From the NCBI GenBank assembly GCA_904063045.1, contig CAJFCJ010000006.1:5038408-5102407 (forward strand): a stretch of 64,000 bases of DNA, given 5' to 3'. The DNA comes from Dimorphilus gyrociliatus. Its lineage: Eukaryota; Annelida; Polychaeta; Dinophilidae. Both the position numbers and the translations under genes were made by a program. Positions 59,892-64,000 of this stretch are shown one piece after another. Position 1 is the stretch's first letter; every line of letters starts with the position of its first letter. The notes under the pieces were generated by a model, which saw only the letters and a program-made list of their open reading frames with translations, was not told the origin of the DNA and ran no database searches.

Positions 59892-61574
59892 ATGTTAAAT
59901 GGGATTTTTATTTCATTTTTATTGATTACAGTATATCAAATAAACAGAGTTTCTTCCAGAACGATATGCTTAAGAAATGAGCATTGCTCTTCTGGTATTT
60001 GCAACTTTAAATCGAAATTCAATTTAGGCATTTGTAATATTGGATTTTGCGATTGTAAAGAAGGATATTATCCCATTATTGGCCATTTGACAACCGATTG
60101 TAAGAGATGTAAGTATTTAGTGATATAATATTGATATAACCATTGATAGCCACCGTCATCAATTTAAATTTAGTAAGACTTTATAACGAATCTTGTGAAA
60201 ATGACGAACTTTGTTCGGATAGTAAAAGACTAGCTTGCCAAGCCACGAAACCAAGGAAATGCCTGTGTAATAGGAAAGATAAATGGAATGGTCAAGAATG
60301 CGTACCGAGAAATCCAAGAAAACTAGGAGAAAAATGCTCCGATCTTCGAGATGTTTGTATTGCTAAAAAATCTTATTGTAAAAATGGAATTTGTTCTTGT
60401 CAAAATTACTTTAGACATGAGGGAGATAGCTGTCGACCAGGTTAGTTATATATATAACTCTTTATTTTGTACATTGTACGAAAAAAATTGTGGCCACACT
60501 AAAAATTTGTGTGTAATTGGTTTTTGCCTGATTGCATTAAAATTTCATGACAATTTTACATTGCTATTATTAATGATGAATGTATGAAAATTGCAAAAAA
60601 TGGACTTATATATATATATATATATAGGGGAAGAAAGAAAAAGCGTGTTATTAGGAGGGAGATTGTAGGTACTGCCCTTAATTAGCAGATTTTGGCTAAA
60701 TGAACACTGCTTCTGCCTAGCATCAATCAAAGGATTAGAAATATCCTACAGTATCAAGAACTATTAAAAAAGCCAAAACTTAATTCAAGACAAATAGAGA
60801 TAAGAAAGAAGTTCTGCTACACGTATCATGCCCTTGAATCACGGCATAGATTCATTTTTACCAATGAAAAAAAGTCCAATCTAGACAGGCCTGATTACTA
60901 GACTTCCTTTTAGCAAAGCCTTTCTTAGAAAAGAGAATTTTTTTCCAAGTGGGACTTATTGGGAGTTGTTAGGGCCGGGTTTACTATATTCATCATTACT
61001 AAAAGTGATATACTGTATAATTGTTAACAGGTTTAAAAATTTTCAGTGTGGTTACTTTAGATATACAATGTAATAAACAGTTAATTTTTAGTTAGGATGG
61101 GAGATACCTGTTTCACAAATAAATCTTGCCAGTATCCATCTTTGTGTGTTAACAATAAATGTAAATGTCCAAATGGAACGGAAGTGTTTAAAGATAAGAT
61201 AATTGGTGAAGACTGGACAGAATTTTGTAAAAGGAGGAAAGGTATAATAAACTTTCTCTTCTTATTCTTTTAATTAAACCTTTCCAGTTTAAAATATTTT
61301 ACTTTTAGTTAGAATTACCTATCAGAATAGGCAATTGAATGAAACTTGTGGTTATTTATTGGCTGAAAATGAAATAACTATAGAAAGATGTCAAAAAAAT
61401 TCGATTTGTGATTATTGTTATGGAGCTCGAAACGAAGAAAAATCAATTTGCATACGACCTTGGAATTCTAACCATTCAAAGACAACAATTCTACCGGCCC
61501 ATCAGAATTCTAGGGCTCCACTGCTTAATAGCTATTTTACAATAACTATTCTCAGTTTCGTGTTCTTTTTATAA
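59892..61574 (+). CDS. CRP-L: cysteine-rich modular surface protein interrupted by an intronic transposon
   Basis: Exon 1 (59892 to about 60110) has MLNGIFISFLLITVYQINRV and module 1 (TICLRNEHCSSGICN, GFCDCKEGYY). Exon 2 (about 60173–60440) carries 12 Cys with linker RNPRKLGEKC. Exon 3 (from 61092) is CVNNKCKCPNGTE. Exon 4 has NETCGYLLAE and ICDYC, a polar spacer and the hydrophobic end LLNSYFTITILSFVFFL. Intron 2 (60441–61091) is 651 bp, far longer than the 40–170 bp introns of its relatives, because it contains a decayed Tc1-family element. Splice phases around it remain correct, so the gene is probably still expressed. Confidence 0.82.
60485..61060 (+). mobile_element. Decayed Tc1/Tc3-like transposon in CRP-L intron 2
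   Basis: Flanking inverted repeats match in 14 of 15 bases: CCACACTAAAAATTT at 60494–60508 and its complement at 61037–61051. Between them, at 60821–60901, a plus-strand frame reads RFIFTNEKKSNLDRPD before a stop. It resembles the Tc3-type transposase catalytic motif (aromatic-S-DEKKFNLDGPDG), with the catalytic Asp replaced by Asn. An upstream TVSRTIKKAKT fits the DNA-binding part. The frame is broken by several stops, so it is inactive. Exact ends and TA duplication are not resolved. Confidence 0.65.
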
Positions 61575-62119
61575 TGAGATGGAATTTCAAGAACTTAGTT
61601 CACCATCTTTATTACCTTCTGTTGATACAATATAAGCTAAGAGTTTGAAAATTCATCTATTTGCTAAAAGCTTTTATGATCATTTCTTTGGTGGAAGAAA
61701 AAATTGTCTCTCCTTCATATTCTAAGTCTTCTGCTTGTCGACAGTTAAATTTCAGAGTTTCTAGTTATTCAAATAGAAATAAACTTTATAAAATGTTTAA
61801 ATTGTGCTTAAATAAATAAAAGAATAATTATTCATATCATTTATTCAGTTATTTTCAAATGCTATCATTTTAGGTTTGTTTAGAGAGAATTACTTGAAAC
61901 GTCTATAGACTGGTAATGTGTAAAGTAATCGACAAAAAATTCCGGACACCGAAAAAGTTTTTTCGGCCGTATATTACAAATTTATCTTTTTAGTTCTTAA
62001 CTATTAAATATTGCGTTTATATATCGATTTATATATTCATTTGTTACTCTATGGTAACCTGCATCATTTTATTTGAAGATGTACTCCGTGTCCCATTTTG
62101 AGTGATTTTCGAGTCCAGA
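61575..62119. other. Intergenic interval; near-palindrome at 61949–61966
   Basis: 3' flank of CRP-L, then sequence that may be the left arm of the adjacent Tc1-like element. It contains CCGAAAAAGTTTTTTCGG at 61949–61966, an almost perfect palindrome. No gene. Confidence 0.45.
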
Positions 62120-62506
62120 TTATCCCTTATTTTTTAAGGCATTACTTTTTCTTCTTTTAGAATCCTGGGATGTGGAACCAACTCTTTTATACTGCAAATT
62201 TTGTCTTTTCATCTCCCTCTGAATTGTATCAACGCTTACATTTACATCTAATTCCTTTAAAATTTTTCCTGCTGTCACCTTTTCTTTGTGTCTTTTAAGT
62301 TTCTTGACAATCTTTTTCATCTTGCTTATGTCTTTTTCTTTAAGACATTTTGGACGACCCCTATTCTCTTTTTCTGGTGGCTCATACCTGATCATAGCCG
62401 AAACTGTAGATGGTGCCATTCCCAAAGCTCTAGCTGTTGCCCTTAGTTCGCCCAGTTCATTAAATTTCTTGATCACAAGAGGCCTAACATCTTTGCTCCA
62501 TGCCAT
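62120..62506 (-). mobile_element. Tc1-family helix-turn-helix ORF, no catalytic domain
   Basis: From the Met at 62506 the frame encodes about 128 residues: MAWSKDVRPLVIKKFNELGE, then ATARALGMAPSTVSAMIR, a first helix-turn-helix. A GRPK hinge (RGRPKCLKEKD) leads to a second, KVTAGKILKELDVNVSVDTI. It ends YKRVGSTSQDSKRRKSNAL and a stop. This bipartite paired-like DNA-binding region with a GRPK AT-hook-like linker is the N-terminal half of Tc1/mariner-type transposases. The DDE/D catalytic half is absent downstream. Either a truncated copy or a DNA-binding-only derivative; the frame has no internal stops. Confidence 0.75.
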
Positions 62507-62569
62507 AATTAAATAAATACAATAGAAATGATATAATGTAATTAAAATAGAAAATAATTGAGAAGCCAA

Positions 62570-64000
62570 ACTTTGAAAAGTAAATTTATCTAAAAAAAAC
62601 TGTTAAACGTCTATTTGAACGCAAAACCGGATGTACGTTAATTAAGTCTCGCAGCCAAATAAAGAAAAAAAAATTATGTAAATTAGTAAAAAGTTTGTCC
62701 TAGTAATATTCATAAATACGATAGTTTGTACCAATTTTTTTCAATATTACATAAATTTAAATCTTTTTGGATATAAATGTAGACAAAAAAAAACTAATTT
62801 TGAGGGTTTTTTAAAAATTGGCTTATCAATTGTTTGCTGATTATATTTCTTTATAAAGAAGAAGTTTCTCGTATGAGAACATAGACGATGAGCGTAATGT
62901 CTAATGAAACATTGGCCAGAAAAGTTGAAATAAGTTTATAGAGCTACTGCTAAACATTGATAACGTTTAAGGATATTATTCCTTTACAAAAAATTCCAAT
63001 TTCCTCTTCTTTCTTAATAATTCTTTGCAATGAAAGAATTGAAAACTGTCTTTTAACGTATTATGCAATATTCAATTCACAAAGTTCACGAATGCCTAAG
63101 CTGGAACAGATTTTATCAAGTCATTTCTCTTTCAATTTATGCGGTTTTATTAATTAATTTTCACAAAAATAAGTGTAATAAGGCAAAAACAAAATGGAGG
63201 AAAATGTAAGATAAAAAGCGTCTTACTAATAGTTTTTCTATGTATTAAAATGAATGTTAAATTAAATGCCGAAAAATTTTAGCCCTCCTCCGCAATGATA
63301 AATAGTTCGAACAATAAAATTTTCTTTTTGTCATTTTTCTTTTCTTCATTCAAGTAAATGACGTACATTTGGCATAAAAGGGGAAAGAATAGAGCTTTTA
63401 TTGTCTGGAAGGTATTTTATTATGGTAAAAAAAGTTTTTAAAGGATATTTTTAGATAAAAGTTGTTTAGAAATTAGAAGATATATAATAAAAACTAGTTT
63501 TAGAATAATCCACTCGTGTAGGCCATTTTGCTGTGTATAAAAAAGAGAATTTTTTCCACTGCTCTATTTAATACTGTCCAACTGCATCTGAAATGTATTC
63601 TTTCCAGCTCTTTTTGAAACAAAGGTTAATAGTCTTATGTATATATGTATATAATATAACTATGTCTCTTCATTTAACAGGAAGATGTATTTCTTCATAA
63701 AAGTAAAACGAACTAGCCATATTTGATGAAATACTTCATTTTGGAAATGTTTTATTTATCTTCAAAGTCTTATCCGTTGCATCATTTTCTTCTGTATCAA
63801 TGTATACAAGAACTTTAAATTAGCGATCTTCAGGTAAGAGATATTAAATTATTATACATCTCAAGAAATTTTAGCTTCTTCGACAATATTTGATTACAAA
63901 CTTTCAAAGTACAAATAGAATTTATTAGCATATCACATAATTTTTAGTCTGACATTTCATGCATCCTTAACAAACACAATAACATTTCATTTCAAACAGA
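62570..64000. other. Right flank, no gene called
   Basis: A+T-rich sequence without recognisable genes. AGGACAAACTTTTT on the complement of 62688–62701 faintly resembles the left arm GGACACCGAAAAAG near 61944, but too weakly to call terminal repeats. The frame at 62957–63157 has no recognisable domain. Confidence 0.4.

Noticed and set aside
62689-62720. Right terminal repeat for the Tc1-like ORF, pairing with 61940–61960
   Set aside because: Only a few scattered matches; not better than chance in A+T-rich sequence.
1-64000. CRISPR arrays, bacterial operons, rRNA or tRNA genes
   Set aside because: Spliced animal genes throughout; no spaced direct-repeat array or rRNA block found, and no tRNA cloverleaf that I could recognise by eye. 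A covariance-model scan would be needed to exclude small RNAs.

Overview
The window is A+T-rich eukaryotic (animal) DNA. Genes are split by very short GT–AG introns, mostly about 40–100 bp, and packed on both strands. Orthologues of metazoan genes (PINCH, GPATCH11, TRMT2A, GDP-D-glucose phosphorylase, an ionotropic glutamate receptor) together with NB-ARC–TPR proteins and fucolectin-like domains suggest a compact-genome invertebrate, perhaps a spiralian such as a meiofaunal annelid or a rotifer. The species cannot be fixed from sequence alone. Gene models were built by hand by joining frames across splice sites. Exon edges are therefore good to a few bases at best, and no transcript evidence was available.

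Layout. 0.8–2.5 kb (+): GDP-D-glucose phosphorylase. 4.1–8.0 kb (+): an ionotropic glutamate receptor subunit. 8.5–9.8 kb (–): GPATCH11. 12.3–13.1 kb (+): an unrecognised basic protein. 13.7–19.1 kb (+): two tandem NB-ARC STAND proteins; the first has lost the P-loop and most of the TPR tail. 19.7–21.9 kb (+): two paralogous single-pass membrane proteins with a CUB-like ectodomain. 22.1–27.1 kb (+): a secreted protein with six diverged fucolectin/F5-8C-like modules. 29.5–32.2 kb (–): PINCH, with two interchangeable exons for the first LIM half-domain. 34.1–35.4 kb (–): a PRDM-type SET domain with an N-terminal signal peptide. 35.7–39.1 kb (–): a secreted M1 aminopeptidase. 39.5–41.2 kb (–): TRMT2A.

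The most striking feature is a family of twelve cysteine-rich surface proteins (called CRP-A to CRP-L here). One copy lies at 27.7 kb and eleven lie in a cluster from 42.5 to 61.6 kb on both strands. Each copy has four exons separated by phase-1 introns, and each exon is one cysteine module: signal peptide plus 7 Cys, a double module of 12 Cys, a 6-Cys module, and a 5-Cys module. Most end in a hydrophobic tail like a GPI signal; two copies end right after the last module and look secreted. I do not recognise the full architecture, although single modules resemble EB/EGF-like repeats.

Together the 13.7–28.8 kb stretch and the 42–62 kb cluster look like a recognition or surface-protein neighbourhood: cytoplasmic STAND proteins, lectin-like secreted proteins and tandem cysteine-rich ectodomains, interleaved with single-copy housekeeping genes. 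Tc1-family transposon remnants lie at the right end. A palindromic 11-mer that looks like a Tc1-family excision footprint is scattered through non-coding DNA.
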